Source: Oscillospiraceae bacterium
Lineage (GTDB): Bacteria; Bacillota; Clostridia; Oscillospirales; Ruminococcaceae
NCBI GenBank assembly: GCA_902363145.1
Contig: CABIZB010000004.1
Coordinates: 186,001-250,000 of the forward strand
Length of the DNA: 64,000 bases
Direction: 5' to 3'
This document shows, piece by piece, positions 1-8,713 of the stretch; the stretch's first letter is position 1, and every line of letters starts with the position of its first letter. A model generated the notes under the pieces. It was not told the DNA's origin, did no database searches, and was given only the letters and a program-made list of their open reading frames with translations. A program made the translations under genes and the position numbers.

Positions 1-229
1 TCATATTAAGGTGTCGCATCTCGACCATGGCTATCCTGCCGAATATATCCGCATATTCGGGATAGGTGCTGCGGAAGATCACGCTCTGGAAAACATACTC
101 CGCAATAGTGCCGAACTCTCCCCCGCTGCCGCCGAAAGCGCTGCTCAGCTGCGCCGCAAAGCGCACATTCTCCCTGGTTACCTTTACGGGGGGATAGGGG
201 GAGCTGTCCGCAGTAATAATTGTATTCAT
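1..229 (-). CDS. Ferritin-like metal-binding protein, N-terminal part (runs off the window)
   Basis: Only the first 76 codons are present; the rest lies left of the window. The start is the ATG at 227-229, with a strong GGAGG at 236-240. A glutamate at residue 44 in a helix-like stretch and an ExxH motif at residues 70-73 (EMRH) are what ferritin-like four-helix diiron or dimanganese proteins show (rubrerythrin, manganese-catalase and CotJC relatives). The exact subfamily cannot be settled from the fragment. The ribosome-binding site sits inside the terminator hairpin of the upstream birA gene. Confidence 0.55.
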   Translation of the reverse strand, partial: MNTIITADSSPYPPVKVTRENVRFAAQLSSAFGGSGGEFGTIAEYVFQSVIFRSTYPEYADIFGRIAMVEMRHLNM

Positions 230-282
230 AAAAAACCTCCGCATAAAATATCTTATGATATCTTATGCGGAGGCCGTTTTTT
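230..282. terminator. Bidirectional terminator hairpin that contains the next gene's ribosome-binding site
   Basis: Perfect 11-bp arms lie at 236-246 and 263-273. On the minus strand six T follow the stem (230-235) and then the ATG of the ferritin-like gene. On the plus strand six T follow at 277-282. The GGAGG of the ferritin-like gene is the 3' arm of the stem, so transcripts coming from birA would either stop here or carry a masked ribosome-binding site. Confidence 0.75.
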
Positions 283-316
283 ATATGTTCCTTATCGACG
301 ATAGGCGATAAGAATA

Positions 317-1285
317 TCAGTCGAGAAGAGTGATAGTGGCGGTGGAAAGAGCCACTTCCTCGCCGTTGTCCCTGCGAACAACAAGCTTGCCAAGATTGTC
401 GATGTCAACGCACTGAACAGTCTCGGAAACGTCGTTTCTGGTGATGATTATGCGCTTGCCGATGATGATAGAGCGCTTGCGGTAATCGTCAAGGAACTCC
501 TTGGTGCAGATGTCGCCCAGACGTACTTCCAGTCTGTTGAGTATCTCAGCAACCAGCTGGCTTCTGTTGACATTCTTGCCTGTCTCGGCACGGATACTTG
601 TGGCAATGTCCTCAAGCTCCTTGGGGAAGCTTGTGTTGGAAACGTTGATGCCGATACCGATGACCGCATACTCAAGGCCGCCCTGCTCAACGCCGATAGC
701 CGCTTCGGTAAGGATACCGCAGAGCTTCTTACCGTTGGAATAAAGGTCGTTGACCCACTTGATGCCGCATCTGAGTCCGCTTACCTTTTCAATAGCCTCG
801 GCAACAGCCACAGCCGCACATGAGGTTATCATCAGCGCATACTCCACCGAGAGCTGAGGACGGACGATAACGCTGAGGTAAATGCCCTGATTGTTGGGAG
901 CATAGAATTTCTTGCCCATTCTGCCCTTGCCTGCTGTCTGCTGCTCGGCAATGATGGTATGACCGTTCACTGCGCCCAGCTGTGCAAGGCTCTTGGCAAA
1001 ATTGTTTGTGGAGTCGATGGACTTGAATATATCCATCTTTCTGCCCAGTTCCTTTGTTTCAAGGAAGGATATTACAGAGGGTTCGTTGAGAATGTCATTG
1101 TCGCTGGTAAGGCAGTATCCTCTGTTTGTAACGGCATTGATGGTGTAGCCCTCCTCACGGAGCTGCTTTACAGCCTTCCAAACTGCACTTCTTGTCATTC
1201 CCAGCGATACGGCTATCTTGTTGCCTGATACGCTTCTGCCACGGTTGTCTTCAAGAATTTCAAGTACCTTGTCTTTTAATGCCAT
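317..1285 (-). CDS. birA: BirA: biotin-[acetyl-CoA-carboxylase] ligase with HTH repressor domain
   Basis: 322 residues, the usual length for the two-function BirA. Residues 1-65 form a winged helix-turn-helix (HTH_11 type). The catalytic domain carries the biotinyl-AMP loop GKGRMGKKF at 119-127, KWVND at 176-180 and KKLCGILTE at 186-194; a small C-terminal domain follows. It activates biotin with ATP and moves it to the lysine of biotin carboxyl carrier proteins, and the HTH suggests it also represses biotin genes. It is transcribed alone, divergent from the MntP-like gene, and ends at a hairpin terminator. No biotin gene is nearby. Confidence 0.93.
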   Translation of the reverse strand: MALKDKVLEILEDNRGRSVSGNKIAVSLGMTRSAVWKAVKQLREEGYTINAVTNRGYCLTSDNDILNEPSVISFLETKELGRKMDIFKSIDSTNNFAKSLAQLGAVNGHTIIAEQQTAGKGRMGKKFYAPNNQGIYLSVIVRPQLSVEYALMITSCAAVAVAEAIEKVSGLRCGIKWVNDLYSNGKKLCGILTEAAIGVEQGGLEYAVIGIGINVSNTSFPKELEDIATSIRAETGKNVNRSQLVAEILNRLEVRLGDICTKEFLDDYRKRSIIIGKRIIITRNDVSETVQCVDIDNLGKLVVRRDNGEEVALSTATITLLD

Positions 1286-1405
1286 TGCGTAATCATTCCT
1301 TTCACTAACTTTATCATCATAATGTTTTTAACGGCATATCTGCCGAATGTTTTCACGGTAACACAGTCATCTCCCGCAGCATAACATGATCCGGGAGGTG
1401 ATAAT

Positions 1406-1996
1406 ACGGAGCTTATACTTCTTGCCGCCGCAACTTCCGCCGACATATTCGCTGCCGCCATGGGCATTCGCAGCGCAGGGATAAAATTCTCTCTGATATC
1501 GGCGCTCACAGCTGCATTTGCGGGAGCCGCCGTTCTGTGGCTGTCGGTGATATTATCTGCTGCTGCTGACAGCATACTGCCCCTTGACGGAGCCGTATAT
1601 ATCTCAAAAGCAGTTCTTTTGTTTATCGGTATCCGCACACTTTTCGGCGATATCCTTGCAAAAAAGCAGGACAAACGCCGCAGCTGCTTTCCCGACTGCG
1701 CCGAAGTCATGACAGACCCCTCCGCCGCCGACAAGGACAATTCCAAGGTGATATCCGCCGCCGAGGGAGCTTTCATGGGCACAGCCCTTTCAGCCGACTC
1801 GTTTTTCACGGGGATAAGTGCGGGAATTGCGGGAATGTCTCCCCTGCCCATATTCATATTGTCACTATTATTCGGGCTTGCCGCCATTGCTCTGGGAACG
1901 GCTGCGGGCAAATTTCTGTCCGACCGCCGTATCCTCGGCTTTCCTGCAGGCAGGATAGGTGGGATAATGCTGATAATACTTGCAGTGATAATATAA
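1406..1996 (+). CDS. MntP/YtaF-family membrane protein, apparent ACG start
   Basis: About 196 residues with several hydrophobic helices. The N-terminal half has a helix with a conserved-looking acidic residue (ATSADIFAAAMG), and the C-terminal half mirrors it (ALSADSFFTGISAG), the internal repeat of MntP manganese exporters and YtaF sporulation membrane proteins. The first in-frame ATG (1460) would cut away the first helix. The homologous reading frame continues upstream to an ACG at 1406-1408, seven bases after a strong GGAGG at 1394-1398, and an in-frame TAA lies at about 1382. Either translation starts at ACG or the original ATG has mutated. The helix between the halves carries a charged, cysteine-containing loop. 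Metal specificity is not shown by the sequence. Confidence 0.7.
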   Translation, partial: TELILLAAATSADIFAAAMGIRSAGIKFSLISALTAAFAGAAVLWLSVILSAAADSILPLDGAVYISKAVLLFIGIRTLFGDILAKKQDKRRSCFPDCAEVMTDPSAADKDNSKVISAAEGAFMGTALSADSFFTGISAGIAGMSPLPIFILSLLFGLAAIALGTAAGKFLSDRRILGFPAGRIGGIMLIILAVII

Positions 1997-2543
1997 ACTC
2001 AATCTTTAGGTATTGACCGTATATGATTAAACTAAATTTAAATGTTTTCTCACCGCTCATATTATTATACACAATTCTTATTTTGTATTTGATAATTTTT
2101 TGTGAATATATGCAACTTTTTATATTAACTCGTTTAATACCCACCCTGTCAGAAATATTGAGTGCCCAGAAATTATGAACAAAAATACTTCAGCATCGGA
2201 TACCGCCTGTTTGACACGTAACAATTATATGAACATTGTTACTTAAATGTAGCCGAACTTTCTCTGTCAGATACGGAATTATCCCTGTAATTCCGCACTA
2301 TTTTTCGTTAATCAGAAAAATTATATTGACTTGCAGAACTTTATTCGTTATTACCCCCATATCAGTGTGGCGTTCACACAATTTACATACTTGCCCACAA
2401 TTTTTAGCGCTATTTTAGCATCGCAAGGCGAAATAATGGGTATGATCTCAAAATAACAATGTTAATTTTTTAAAAAGGCTTGACCTACCCATTTACCTTG
2501 TGCTTATTTGTGCTGATTTTTAAATCGAATGCTCGCTTAAACG
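1997..2543. other. AT-rich spacer without a convincing gene
   Basis: About 550 bases with no credible coding frame. It holds a perfect 8-bp inverted repeat GTAACAAT/ATTGTTAC (2218-2225, 2235-2242) just after a TTGACA at 2211-2216, and a terminator-like hairpin CGGAATTA/TAATTCCG near 2274-2296 followed by a T-rich stretch. Together these could bound a very short transcript, but nothing more can be supported. Confidence 0.4.
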
Positions 2544-2578
2544 AAAAGGGACTGCTGCAATGTGCAACAGTCCCTTTT
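2544..2578 (-). terminator. Terminator of the argJBD-GNAT-argF unit
   Basis: Arms AAAAGGGACTG and CAGTCCCTTTT enclose a short loop just past the argF stop codon. A stem with almost the same sequence ends the large repeat-protein gene at 62178-62209. Confidence 0.8.
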
Positions 2579-2597
2579 ATTGTTATTATGATATTTC

Positions 2598-3509
2598 TCA
2601 GTTCTTCATCAGCTTGACCATAACAGCCTTCTGTGCATGGAGACGGTTCTCTGCTTCGTCAAATATCTCCTCTGCATGAGCCTCGAACACCTTTGCGGTG
2701 ATCTCTTCCTCACGGTGTGCAGGCAGGCAGTGCTGTACCATTGCGTCACGCTTTGCGGCAGCCATAACATTATCGTTGATCTGATAAATGCCCTCAAACA
2801 CCTTGCGGCGCTCAGCTGCTTCGCCCTCCTGACCCATGGAAGCCCAGACATCGGTGAAGATAACGTCTGCATTTGCGGCTGCTTCAACGGGATCGGCGGT
2901 AAGTGTGAACTTGCCCTCGTAGTTCTTTGCAAAGTCAAGAACGGTCTTGTCGGGGTGATATCCCTCGGGGCACGCTGCGGAAACTTCCATGCCAACGGTA
3001 AGACCGCCGACGATAAGGGAGTTTGCCATATTGTTTCCGTCGCCTATGTAGCACATTTTCAGTCCGTCGAACTGACCCTTATACTCTCTTACTGTCATAA
3101 GGTCGGCAAGCACCTGGCAGGGGTGGCAATAGTCGGTAAGTCCGTTGATTATGGGGATATTGCCGTAGTTTGCAAGGTCCTCCACTTCCTTCTGCTCGAA
3201 GGTACGGATCATTATGCCGTTGAGGTAGCGGGAGAGGACACGGGCGGTATCCTGAACAGGCTCGCCTCTGCCTATCTGGAGGTCACGGGAGGAAAGGAAG
3301 AGTGCGTTTCCGCCAAGCTGGTACATACCTGTTTCAAAGGAAACACGGGTACGTGTGGAGGACTTCTGGAAGATCATACCCAAAGTTTTGCCCTCAAGGT
3401 GGCGGTGGGGAATGTTGTGCTTCAGTTCGTACTTGAGCTGGTCAGCAAGGTTCAGGATCTCGATGATATCCTCCCTTGAAAGGTCGGACATTTTAAGAAG
3501 ATTTTTCAT
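2598..3509 (-). CDS. argF: Ornithine carbamoyltransferase
   Basis: 303 residues, family-typical. It joins carbamoyl phosphate and ornithine to give citrulline in the cytoplasm. The carbamoyl-phosphate motif STRTR is at 51-55, HPCQ at 129-132 and the ornithine-binding HCLPAHR at 260-266. A GGAGG lies 8 bases before the ATG. It is the last gene of a minus-strand run argJ-argB-argD-GNAT-argF and is followed by a clear terminator. No carAB genes for carbamoyl phosphate are in the window. Confidence 0.96.
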   Translation of the reverse strand: MKNLLKMSDLSREDIIEILNLADQLKYELKHNIPHRHLEGKTLGMIFQKSSTRTRVSFETGMYQLGGNALFLSSRDLQIGRGEPVQDTARVLSRYLNGIMIRTFEQKEVEDLANYGNIPIINGLTDYCHPCQVLADLMTVREYKGQFDGLKMCYIGDGNNMANSLIVGGLTVGMEVSAACPEGYHPDKTVLDFAKNYEGKFTLTADPVEAAANADVIFTDVWASMGQEGEAAERRKVFEGIYQINDNVMAAAKRDAMVQHCLPAHREEEITAKVFEAHAEEIFDEAENRLHAQKAVMVKLMKN

Positions 3510-3544
3510 TTTATATGCCTCCTGTATATTGGTTTTGAATTTAT

Positions 3545-4000
3545 TTACGTATCGATCCTCACTATTTCGGTGAGGGATTTGTTGCGGTAGATTATATCAT
3601 TTCTTTCGGTAAAGCCCATTTTCTCCCAGAAAGCGTTGGCGCCTGTGTTTCTGCCGAACACCAGCAGAGCCGCTTTGGCTATCCCCCGGGCTTCAAGAGC
3701 GCTTACAGCCTTGTTTACAAGCTCCGAAGCGATTCCCCGATGCCTGTATTCGGGACGGACTGCGGTGTGATAGATATATCCCCTGCGGCCGTCGTTTCCT
3801 GCCATGATAACGCCTGTGATGACGCTTTCGCCGTCTGCGTCGTTTTCAACTGAAACAAAGCAGGTCTCGGGATTTCTTTTCAGAAATCTCTCTACGCCTT
3901 GGCTGGAATCGTCGATATCGTTAAGCCCCATTCCGCTGCATGAGAGCCACAGGCTGTAGATATCGTCATAGTCGGATATGGTAAGAAGCCTGACAGTCAT
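3545..4000 (-). CDS. GNAT-family N-acetyltransferase
   Basis: 151 residues with one GNAT fold. The acetyl-CoA-binding motif A reads RPEYRHRGIASELV (about residues 78-91) and the C-terminal NAFWEKMGF segment is typical of motif B. Its start overlaps the argD stop by one base (TAATG), so it is translationally coupled to argD. The position inside the arginine operon suggests a substrate linked to amino acid metabolism, but the ArgA step is already supplied by ArgJ, and the motifs do not reveal the acceptor. It may equally be a ribosomal-protein or small-molecule acetylase. Confidence 0.85.
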   Translation of the reverse strand: MTVRLLTISDYDDIYSLWLSCSGMGLNDIDDSSQGVERFLKRNPETCFVSVENDADGESVITGVIMAGNDGRRGYIYHTAVRPEYRHRGIASELVNKAVSALEARGIAKAALLVFGRNTGANAFWEKMGFTERNDIIYRNKSLTEIVRIDT

Positions 4001-5172
4001 TACGCCAGCAGCTTTTTAAGTATCTCCATGCCCTTGTCTATCTCCTCATAGGTGATGGTGAGAGGGGGCAGGAAGCGGAGCTTTTCCTTTGCGGTAAGGA
4101 TAAGCAGTCCGTTTTCGGCTGCGGCGGAAAGAATATCTGCCGCTTTCTTGGTTTTAAGTCGAACGCCCAGCATAAGTCCCATGCCGTCAACGCCCTCGAC
4201 CTCGGGTATCTCTGCCAGCTTCTTTCTGAAATACTCGCCCTTGGCGATGACCTCGTCGCAGAAGCCCTCGGAGGAAACTGTATCAAGAACCACGTTTCCG
4301 CCTGCGCAGGCAAGGGGATTTCCGCCGAATGTGGAGCCGTGAGTGCCCTTTACAAGCACTCCCGCACACTTTTCATCGGCAAGGCAGGCACCCATGGGCA
4401 CGCCGCCTGCGATTCCCTTTGCAAGTGTGGTTATATCGGGCTTTACGCCGTATCTCATGGAGGTGAGGATCGCACCTGTTCTGCCAACGCCTGTCTGAAC
4501 CTCGTCGGCAACTGTAAGGATATCGTTTTCTCCGCAGAGCTTGAATATCTCGTCAACAAAGGCTTTATCAAGGGGATTTACTCCGCCCTCGCCCTGAACG
4601 AACTCAAACATAACTGCGCAGATCGTCTTATCCTCGGCGATAAGCTTTCTGAGAGCGTCGATATCGTTGGCAGGAACGTTCACAAAGCCCTCTACAAAGG
4701 GGAAGAAGTAGTTGTGGAACACGTCCTGGCCTGTTGCGGAAAGGGTGGCAAGAGTTCTGCCGTGGAATGAGTTCACAAGGGTAACGATGGTGTGTCTGCC
4801 CTTGCCGTATTTATCAAAGGAATATTTTCTTGCAAGCTTGATAGCGCACTCGTTTGCTTCTGCGCCCGAGTTTCCGAAGAAAACATCGGTATAGCCAGTA
4901 AGCTCGCAGAGCTTTGCGGCAAAATCAGCCTGCACCTTGGTGTAGAAATAGTTGGAGGTGTGCTGGATAGCTCTTGCCTGTGCGCACACAGCGTCAGCCC
5001 ACTTATCGTTGCAGTAGCCCAGAGAGTTGGTGCCGATGCCGCTTCCGAAATCTATGTATTTCTTGCCGTTTTCGTCAACAGCATCGTCATTGTGACCCTT
5101 TTCCAGAACTATAGGCAGCCTGCCGTAGGTCTGCATAACGTGCTTGTTGAATTTTTCTATTGTTTCGGACAT
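4000..5172 (-). CDS. argD: Acetylornithine aminotransferase
   Basis: 390 residues, class III PLP aminotransferase. It converts N-acetylglutamate semialdehyde to N-acetylornithine with glutamate as amino donor. The PLP lysine is K252 in TTLAKGIAGG; DEVQTG at 224-229 holds the cofactor aspartate, and the GNSGAEANE stretch at 100-108 binds the phosphate. It sits 30 bases behind argB and is coupled to the GNAT gene by a TAATG overlap. Some ArgD enzymes also act in lysine synthesis, which the sequence alone cannot exclude. Confidence 0.95.
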   Translation of the reverse strand: MSETIEKFNKHVMQTYGRLPIVLEKGHNDDAVDENGKKYIDFGSGIGTNSLGYCNDKWADAVCAQARAIQHTSNYFYTKVQADFAAKLCELTGYTDVFFGNSGAEANECAIKLARKYSFDKYGKGRHTIVTLVNSFHGRTLATLSATGQDVFHNYFFPFVEGFVNVPANDIDALRKLIAEDKTICAVMFEFVQGEGGVNPLDKAFVDEIFKLCGENDILTVADEVQTGVGRTGAILTSMRYGVKPDITTLAKGIAGGVPMGACLADEKCAGVLVKGTHGSTFGGNPLACAGGNVVLDTVSSEGFCDEVIAKGEYFRKKLAEIPEVEGVDGMGLMLGVRLKTKKAADILSAAAENGLLILTAKEKLRFLPPLTITYEEIDKGMEILKKLLA

Positions 5173-5202
5173 TTATATCATTCCTTTCAGTGTGTTGCCG
5201 TA

Positions 5203-6066
5203 TCAGATAAACTGTGTACCGATGCCCTGGCTGGTAAGCAGCTCAACGAGAATGGAGTGCTTTACTCTGCCGTCGATGATGCAGGTCTTGTGAACGCCTC
5301 TTCTTACGGCTTCAACACAGCAGTCGATCTTGGGTATCATGCCGCCGCTGATGATGCCCTGTCTCTTCATGAAAGGCACCTCGCTGACCTGAACGCTGGG
5401 GATAAGGGTGGAGCTGTCGTCCTTGTCCTTGAGAAGTCCCACGATATCGGTCATAAGGATAAGGTTCTCCGCTCTGAGCTCTGCAGCAATTCTTGCAGCT
5501 GCGGTATCTGCGTTTATGTTGTAGGTCTGTCCCTTTTCATCGCAGGCAACAGTGGAGATAACGGGGATATAGCCCTTTTCAAGTGCGTCAAGGATAGGTG
5601 TGGTGTTCACCTTGTCGATCTCGCCGACAAAGCCAAGGTCAACATCGCCCTCTATCTTGTGACAGAGTATCATCTGTCCGTCAATGCCGCACATACCGAG
5701 AGCCTTGCCGCCGTGCTGTATGAGGTGAGAAACAAGCTCCTTGTTTACCTTGCCCGCAAGCACCATCTTGACGATATCAACGGTAGCTTCGTCGGTGTAT
5801 CTGAGGCCGTTTATGAACTTGCTCTCGATACCCACACGTCTGAGCATATCGTTTATCTCAGGGCCGCCGCCGTGAACGAGAACTGTCTTTATGCCGACCA
5901 GATTAAGGAGCACGATATCGCTCATTACTGCATCCTTCAGCTCATCATTGGTCATAGCGTTTCCGCCGTACTTGATAACGACTATCTTGTCGTTGTACTT
6001 CTGTATGTATGGCAGGGCGTCTATGAGCACCTGCGAACGTATCTCATTTGAAATGCTGTTCTCCAT
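5203..6066 (-). CDS. argB: Acetylglutamate kinase
   Basis: 287 residues, amino acid kinase fold. It phosphorylates N-acetylglutamate, the second step of the acetylated arginine route. Visible motifs are the N-terminal VVIKYGGNAM and VLVHGGGPEIN for ATP phosphate and substrate binding, and NINADTAAARIA near residue 184. The N-terminal helix of about 25 residues before the kinase core resembles the hexameric, arginine-inhibited form of the enzyme, so feedback inhibition is likely. It lies between argJ and argD in the same run. Confidence 0.95.
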   Translation of the reverse strand: MENSISNEIRSQVLIDALPYIQKYNDKIVVIKYGGNAMTNDELKDAVMSDIVLLNLVGIKTVLVHGGGPEINDMLRRVGIESKFINGLRYTDEATVDIVKMVLAGKVNKELVSHLIQHGGKALGMCGIDGQMILCHKIEGDVDLGFVGEIDKVNTTPILDALEKGYIPVISTVACDEKGQTYNINADTAAARIAAELRAENLILMTDIVGLLKDKDDSSTLIPSVQVSEVPFMKRQGIISGGMIPKIDCCVEAVRRGVHKTCIIDGRVKHSILVELLTSQGIGTQFI

Positions 6067-6137
6067 TGAATAACTCTCCTTTATTTATGCTGCCCGGGAC
6101 ATGAGCCTGCACCGCACACTGATAATAAATATCCTTA

Positions 6138-7367
6138 TCAGCTTCTGTAATCTCCGTTTATCTTAACATAGTCATATGTAAGGTCGCAGCCCCATGCAGT
6201 AGCCTTTGCATTGCCTGCATTAAGCTCGATGTATATCTCGATCTCGTCCTCGGTAAGGATCTTCTTTGCCTCGTCCTCGGAGAAATCAACGCCTGCGCCA
6301 TTGTGGCACACTGCAATGCGTCCTGCTCTTGAGCCAAGGTCAACATCAACCTTGTTGATATCAAAATCAGCCTCGGCATAGCCTATTGCGCAGAGAACAC
6401 GTCCCCAGTTTGCGTCAGCGCCGAACATTGCGCACTTGAACAGAGGAGAACGGATAACGCTCTTTGCAACGATTATTGCAGTGTCAAGATCAGGTGCGGA
6501 GGAGCATATGCAGGTGAGGAGCTTTGTTGCGCCCTCGCCGTCCTTTGCAAGCATTCTTGTAAGGTTTGCCATTACCTGATAAAGGGCAGCCTTGAAGGTA
6601 TCGAACTCTGCGCCCTCTGCTGCTATTTCGGCATTTTCTGCCAGACCGTTTGACATCAGCATACAGGTGTCGTTGGTGGACTGGTCGCCATCAACGGAAA
6701 GGCAGTTGTATGTAATTTTAACTATCTCGGAAAGTGCTTTCTGCAGCATAGGTGCGGAAACGGCACAGTCGGTGGTGATAAAGTTGAGGGTGGTAGCCAT
6801 ATTGGGGTGTATCATTCCGCTGCCCTTTGCCATGCCGCCCAGATGACAAACCTTGCCGCCGATATCGAACTCAACTGCATATTCTTTCTTGACTGTATCA
6901 GTGGTCATTATAGCGGTAGCTGCTTCAACATTGCCTGTGTAGGAAAGCTTCTCCACCAGCTGTGGAACTGCCTTAACGATAGGCTCAATGGGCAGCACCT
7001 GACCGATAACGCCTGTGGAAGCAACAATGACCTCTTCGGGCTTTATTCCCAGAGCATCGGCAGCAAGGCTGCACATTTTCTCAGCCTTTTCCTCGCCGTC
7101 GGCATTGCAGGTGTTGGCATTCTTGGAGTTAACGATAACTGCCTTTGCCTTTCCGCCTGATTTTTCAAGATTTTTCTTTGTAACAACAACAGGAGCGCCC
7201 TTTACCTTGTTGGAGGTATAAACGCCTGCCGCATTGCACATAACGTCCGAAACGATAAGTGCGATATCATTCTTCTTAGTGGGATTTTCCTTTATGGCGC
7301 AGTAAACGCCGCTTGCCTTGAATCCCTTTGCGGCGCAAACACCGCCGTCGATGATCTTAAAATCCAT
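6138..7367 (-). CDS. argJ: Bifunctional ornithine acetyltransferase/N-acetylglutamate synthase
   Basis: 409 residues. It moves the acetyl group from N-acetylornithine to glutamate and thereby recycles it. The self-cleavage site is intact: KGSGMIHPNMATT, with the nucleophile T192 after A191, so a precursor split into alpha and beta chains is expected. STGVIGQ at 118-124 supplies the oxyanion-hole threonine. It is the first gene of the argJBD-GNAT-argF run. With ArgJ present the absence of argA and argE is expected. Whether it can also use acetyl-CoA (bifunctional type) cannot be read with certainty. Confidence 0.95.
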   Translation of the reverse strand: MDFKIIDGGVCAAKGFKASGVYCAIKENPTKKNDIALIVSDVMCNAAGVYTSNKVKGAPVVVTKKNLEKSGGKAKAVIVNSKNANTCNADGEEKAEKMCSLAADALGIKPEEVIVASTGVIGQVLPIEPIVKAVPQLVEKLSYTGNVEAATAIMTTDTVKKEYAVEFDIGGKVCHLGGMAKGSGMIHPNMATTLNFITTDCAVSAPMLQKALSEIVKITYNCLSVDGDQSTNDTCMLMSNGLAENAEIAAEGAEFDTFKAALYQVMANLTRMLAKDGEGATKLLTCICSSAPDLDTAIIVAKSVIRSPLFKCAMFGADANWGRVLCAIGYAEADFDINKVDVDLGSRAGRIAVCHNGAGVDFSEDEAKKILTEDEIEIYIELNAGNAKATAWGCDLTYDYVKINGDYRS

Positions 7368-7400
7368 ATCAGTGACCTTCTTTTATAAGTTTATTTCGTT

Positions 7401-7428
7401 ATTATCTGTTTTGCCGAATTTTTTTCAA
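7401..7428 (-). promoter_or_regulatory. Possible promoter of argJBD-argF
   Basis: TTGAAA (7423-7428) and GATAAT (7401-7406) on the minus strand are 16 bases apart and about 35 bases before the argJ ATG. The match is moderate. Confidence 0.4.
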
Positions 7429-7445
7429 GCATATCCCATATTATT

Positions 7446-7658
7446 TTATGCAAAAGCAAGCTTTTCCTTTGGCTTAGGTATTTCCCTGCCAAGAAGCTCA
7501 GCAGTTTCTATCCACTCATCAACAACGATGTGAACATTTTCAAGAGCGGAAAGCATTGATCCACCGTCAGCCATGCAGCCTGCAAGCTCGGGAACCTCTG
7601 CGATATATTTTCCGTCTTCTTCGCTCCGGTACAAAATGACTTCGTATTTATGAATCAA
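7446..7658 (-). CDS. Orphan HicB-like antitoxin-fold protein
   Basis: 70 residues with the partial RNase H-like HicB fold: an opening beta strand (YEVILYRSEEDGKYIAEVPEL), AGCMADGGSMLSALENV and a helix ending EWIE. The C-terminal DNA-binding part of full HicB antitoxins is missing. No HicA toxin reading frame (about 60 residues, double-stranded RNA-binding fold) fits in the 107 bases upstream or downstream. It lies between argC and argJ on the same strand, so it may be carried along on arginine transcripts. It could be a stand-alone HicB-like protein or the survivor of a lost toxin-antitoxin pair. Confidence 0.75.
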   Translation of the reverse strand: MIHKYEVILYRSEEDGKYIAEVPELAGCMADGGSMLSALENVHIVVDEWIETAELLGREIPKPKEKLAFA

Positions 7659-7765
7659 ATTTTCCTCACATTCTGCATTTAAGAATTATATTCCTGCTCT
7701 GCTTTACTTATAAGAATAAAGCTTTGCTTTTGAGCCATCAGGCTGAATACTGATGATTTTATCAA

Positions 7766-8713
7766 TTATTCCAGTCCTGTTCTCTCGTCAATGCCCATCA
7801 TAATGTTCATGCACTGAACTGCTGCGCCCGATGCGCCCTTGCCCAGATTATCAAGCTGGGAGCAGAGAAGAACGTGGTCGTCATTGCCGTAAACAAAAAT
7901 TCTCAGCATATTTGTATCCGCAACGGTGTTGGAGAAAAGCTCGGAAGCTTCGGGCATCCCCTCAGCGCCGAAAGGCATTACCTGTACAAAATGCTCGCCT
8001 GCATAATGCTCGGACAGCATTTTCCATACATCGTGAGCCGTGACCTTTCTTGCCATGGTTCTCAGCTGAATGGGGATATTTACCAGCATACCGTTATAGA
8101 AATCTCCTACTATGGGGCAGAAAACAGGGGGATAGGAAAGTCCCGAAACTGCCATCATTTCCTTGACGTGCTTGTGGGTCTTGCCAAGGGAATACGCTCT
8201 TGTGCTGGCAAGCTGGAAGTCTCTGTTCTCGTCCTCATATCTTGCGATAAGCTTCTTGCCGCCGCCGCTGTAGCCTGAAATTGCGTGGCAGATAACAGGG
8301 TGATAGGGAGCCAGCATACCCGATCTTACCATGGGGTACATAAGGCAGTTGAAGCCGCTGGCATAGCAGCCGGGAACGGCAGTTCTTTTTGATGCCGCAA
8401 CTGCGCTTCTCTGCTCCTTTGAAAGCTCGGGCAGACCATATACCCAGTCAGGATTGGTTCTGTGAGCTGTGGAAGCGTCGATTATCTTGGTGTGGTCGTT
8501 TTCCACCAGTGAAACGGCTTCAACAGCCGCTGCATCGGGCAGGCAGAGAAATGTGTAATCGGAAGCGTTTATATACTTCTTTCTCTCCTCGGTGTCCTTG
8601 CGCTTTTCCTCGGGAATTTCAAGTATCTCGATATCGCTGCGGTCCTTGAAACGGTCAGCTATACGCAGACCTGTGGTTCCCTCTTTGCCGTCTATAAAAA
8701 TCTTGTATGACAT
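7766..8713 (-). CDS. argC: N-acetyl-gamma-glutamyl-phosphate reductase (short type)
   Basis: 315 residues from the ATG at 8711-8713, chosen because an AAAGGA ribosome-binding site precedes it; a TTG six codons upstream overlaps that site. It reduces N-acetylglutamyl phosphate with NADPH. The nucleophile is C116 in PGCYASGF. The early GKEGTTGLR replaces the GASGYTG of the long type, marking the short ArgC class. It lies 58 bases downstream of argH and carries the HicB-like gene behind it. Confidence 0.93.
   Translation of the reverse strand: MSYKIFIDGKEGTTGLRIADRFKDRSDIEILEIPEEKRKDTEERKKYINASDYTFLCLPDAAAVEAVSLVENDHTKIIDASTAHRTNPDWVYGLPELSKEQRSAVAASKRTAVPGCYASGFNCLMYPMVRSGMLAPYHPVICHAISGYSGGGKKLIARYEDENRDFQLASTRAYSLGKTHKHVKEMMAVSGLSYPPVFCPIVGDFYNGMLVNIPIQLRTMARKVTAHDVWKMLSEHYAGEHFVQVMPFGAEGMPEASELFSNTVADTNMLRIFVYGNDDHVLLCSQLDNLGKGASGAAVQCMNIMMGIDERTGLE

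Noticed and set aside
1286..1405. yybP-ykoY manganese riboswitch before the MntP-like gene
   Set aside because: The spacer is too short and lacks the conserved loop segments.
4792..6051. A 419-codon plus-strand open frame opposite argB and argD
   Set aside because: Antisense to two certain enzyme genes; it arises from their codon bias, has no ribosome-binding site and no protein-like pattern. The same holds for long frames opposite argG (10990-12252) and glmM (52135-53430).
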